Source of the DNA: Flavobacteriales bacterium
GTDB taxonomy: Bacteria > Bacteroidota > Bacteroidia > Flavobacteriales > UA16
DNA: 8,762 nt
NCBI GenBank assembly: GCA_030831885.1
Contig: JAURKF010000218.1
Span: 1-8,762 of the forward strand
Direction of reading: 5' to 3'
The notes beneath the pieces are model-generated. The model had not been told where the DNA came from, did not search any database, and worked only from the letters and a program-made list of their open reading frames with translations. How positions within the stretch are numbered: position 1 is the stretch's first letter; each line of letters begins with the position of its first letter. Position numbers and translations under genes: made by a program. This document shows, in pieces, positions 7,332 through 8,762 of the stretch.

Positions 7332-8762
7332 ATGAATTTCTTATACCGTATAACTATTTTGGTTGTTTGTTCAGGAGTGATGCTTGCCGATAGTGCAAAA
7401 GCACAGCAATCTGTAGCACGCCAGTGGAGCGAAACTCAGCTTCAATGTATTCGAAAGTATTTTGCTAAACCAACAGTGCATGCACGACACCTCGCGCATG
7501 TATCAATTGCCATGTACGATGCATGGGCGATGTATGACGACGAGGCTCAACCCTATTTACTCGGACAAACGTGGGGCAATTTCAACTGCCCGTTCAATGG
7601 CATTCCCATGCCCGCAGATGGTGATTTGCTGGCAGCACAAGAAAAGGCTATCAGTTATGCAGCCTACCGCACACTTTGGAACAGGTATACCATTTTCGCT
7701 CCGGGTGCAAACTTGCTAACTATACAAGGATACATCAACGAAAGAATGACAGCGCTTGGGTATGATCCATCGATAACATCGACCGATTATTCAGATGGTG
7801 ATCCTGCCAAACTTGGAAATTACATCGCGGCAAAGCTTCAGGAGTTTGCCTTGCAAGATGGTTCGAATCAACAATTGAATTACGCAAACTTGCAGTACTA
7901 TCCGATCAATGGACAATTGGAACCAGCCTTTCCCGGCAACCCCGATGTAGTAGATCCCAATCGTTGGCAGGCTTTAGTACTGGGTACCTGTATTGACCAA
8001 AGTGGCATTCCCGTAGAGTGCCCTCCGGGAAGCGGCACACCTGCATTATCTCACGAATGGGGTAATGTAACGCCCTTCGCGTTAACGGAAGATCAGTCGG
8101 CCATTCTGCAACGCGACGGAATGAACTGGAAAGTGTATCTCGACCCGGGGCCACCCCCTTTGCTGGATACCACCATACAATCCGGTCTCGATGACAGCTT
8201 CTTTAAATGGGGCTATGTAACGAATATTATATGGCATTCCTTACATAACAATGATGATGGCGTAATGATAGATGCTTCGCCCAATAACATTGGGGGATTA
8301 AACATCACATCCGAAGAGCAGCTTCCTTCAACATTCGAGGAATATCAATCGTTCTATAACATGTTTGAAGGAGGCGTGAATGATCCTGGCCATGACATCA
8401 ACCCCTACACAGGTTTACCCTACGAGCAACAAATGGTACCTCGTAAAGACTTCAGTCGTGTTCTATCACAATACTGGGCCGATGGTCCAAGTTCTGAAAC
8501 CCCGCCGGGCCATTGGTTCAAGCTCTTTAATGAAGTGGAAGATAAGATGGATCTGCTCGGCATTGAAAAACGCTGGATGGGAGTAGAACCTGTAAGTGAT
8601 TTGGAATGGGACATCAAAGGTTACTTCGCCCTTGGCGGAGGCATTCACGATGCTGCCATTGCATGCTGGGGAACGAAAGGCTACTACGATTATACGCGTC
8701 CTATCATGGCCATTCGCTGGATGGGTGTGAAAGGACAAAGCACCGACCCCAATCTTCCACAT
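7332..8762 (+). CDS. Secreted vanadium-dependent haloperoxidase/PAP2-like protein, 3'-truncated by window edge
   Basis: 477 residues are readable from the ATG at 7332 with no stop before the right edge. Residues 1-24 form a signal peptide: Arg6, a hydrophobic core 'ITILVVCSGVMLA', and an Ala-Lys-Ala site before Gln25, so the protein is probably exported. The mature start 'ARQWSETQLQCIRKY...VHARHLAHVSIAMYDAW' matches the N-terminal region of bacterial vanadium-dependent haloperoxidase-like proteins, and 'LGGGIHDAAIACW' followed by 'KGYYDYTRPIMAIRW' matches the helix carrying the first PAP2 motif. Lys449 and Arg456 fit K-x6-R-P (codons at 8676 and 8697), equivalent to the vanadate- or phosphate-binding Lys/Arg. 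The later PSGH and R-x5-H motifs would lie outside the window. It may be a haloperoxidase or a phosphatase-like relative; sequence here cannot decide. The upstream frame has no other usable Met before a stop at 7263, which fixes the start. An AAGG lies 6 nt upstream. Confidence 0.85.
   Translation, partial: MNFLYRITILVVCSGVMLADSAKAQQSVARQWSETQLQCIRKYFAKPTVHARHLAHVSIAMYDAWAMYDDEAQPYLLGQTWGNFNCPFNGIPMPADGDLLAAQEKAISYAAYRTLWNRYTIFAPGANLLTIQGYINERMTALGYDPSITSTDYSDGDPAKLGNYIAAKLQEFALQDGSNQQLNYANLQYYPINGQLEPAFPGNPDVVDPNRWQALVLGTCIDQSGIPVECPPGSGTPALSHEWGNVTPFALTEDQSAILQRDGMNWKVYLDPGPPPLLDTTIQSGLDDSFFKWGYVTNIIWHSLHNNDDGVMIDASPNNIGGLNITSEEQLPSTFEEYQSFYNMFEGGVNDPGHDINPYTGLPYEQQMVPRKDFSRVLSQYWADGPSSETPPGHWFKLFNEVEDKMDLLGIEKRWMGVEPVSDLEWDIKGYFALGGGIHDAAIACWGTKGYYDYTRPIMAIRWMGVKGQSTDPNLPH

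Noticed and set aside
7462..7719. Open frame on the + strand in another frame of the right-hand gene
   Set aside because: The overlapping frame from 7332 has a signal peptide and haloperoxidase-like motifs through to the edge, and this one has none.
8466..8762. Open frame on the - strand running to the right edge
   Set aside because: It is antisense to the K-x6-R-P region of the secreted protein, and its translation resembles no known family.

Overview
The window most resembles a chromosomal segment of a Bacteroidota bacterium, an assignment inferred from gene style rather than from any marker gene. The supporting features are moderate-to-low GC judged by eye, weak or absent Shine-Dalgarno sequences, PAS-rich histidine kinases with stand-alone CheY-like partners, an SdpI-family membrane protein, and a secreted protein of the vanadium-haloperoxidase/PAP2 type. 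I see no mobile element, tRNA, rRNA or CRISPR array.

Left block (1-6063, + strand): four tightly packed signalling genes that look like one operon. They are (1) a PAS-PAS-PAS histidine kinase whose 5' end lies outside the window, (2) a single-domain response regulator overlapping it by 8 bp, (3) a membrane hybrid kinase with the order TM-TM-HisKA-HATPase-REC-REC-Hpt, and (4) a receiver-class III cyclase fusion that starts inside the stop codon of gene 3 (ATGA overlap). The cyclase keeps both metal aspartates, the adenine-selecting Lys/Asp pair and the catalytic Asn/Arg pair, so it should be an adenylate cyclase. Together the genes read as a phosphorelay whose output is cAMP made under receiver control. 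The phosphotransfer route (hybrid kinase Hpt to cyclase receiver) is inferred from adjacency and domain content.

Middle block (6060-7147, - strand): an HD-domain phosphohydrolase converges on the cyclase gene, the two stop codons sharing one TTAA. Upstream of it, on the same strand, lies a three-helix SdpI-family membrane protein. The 149-bp gap between these two genes holds several short dyads, including a perfect 8-bp hairpin that begins at the SdpI stop codon.

Right block (7148-8762): a 184-bp divergent intergenic region, then a secreted protein with a clear signal peptide that runs off the right edge. It matches vanadium-dependent haloperoxidase/PAP2-like proteins and reaches the first catalytic motif (K-x6-R-P) shortly before the window ends. 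It shows no obvious functional link to the signalling block.
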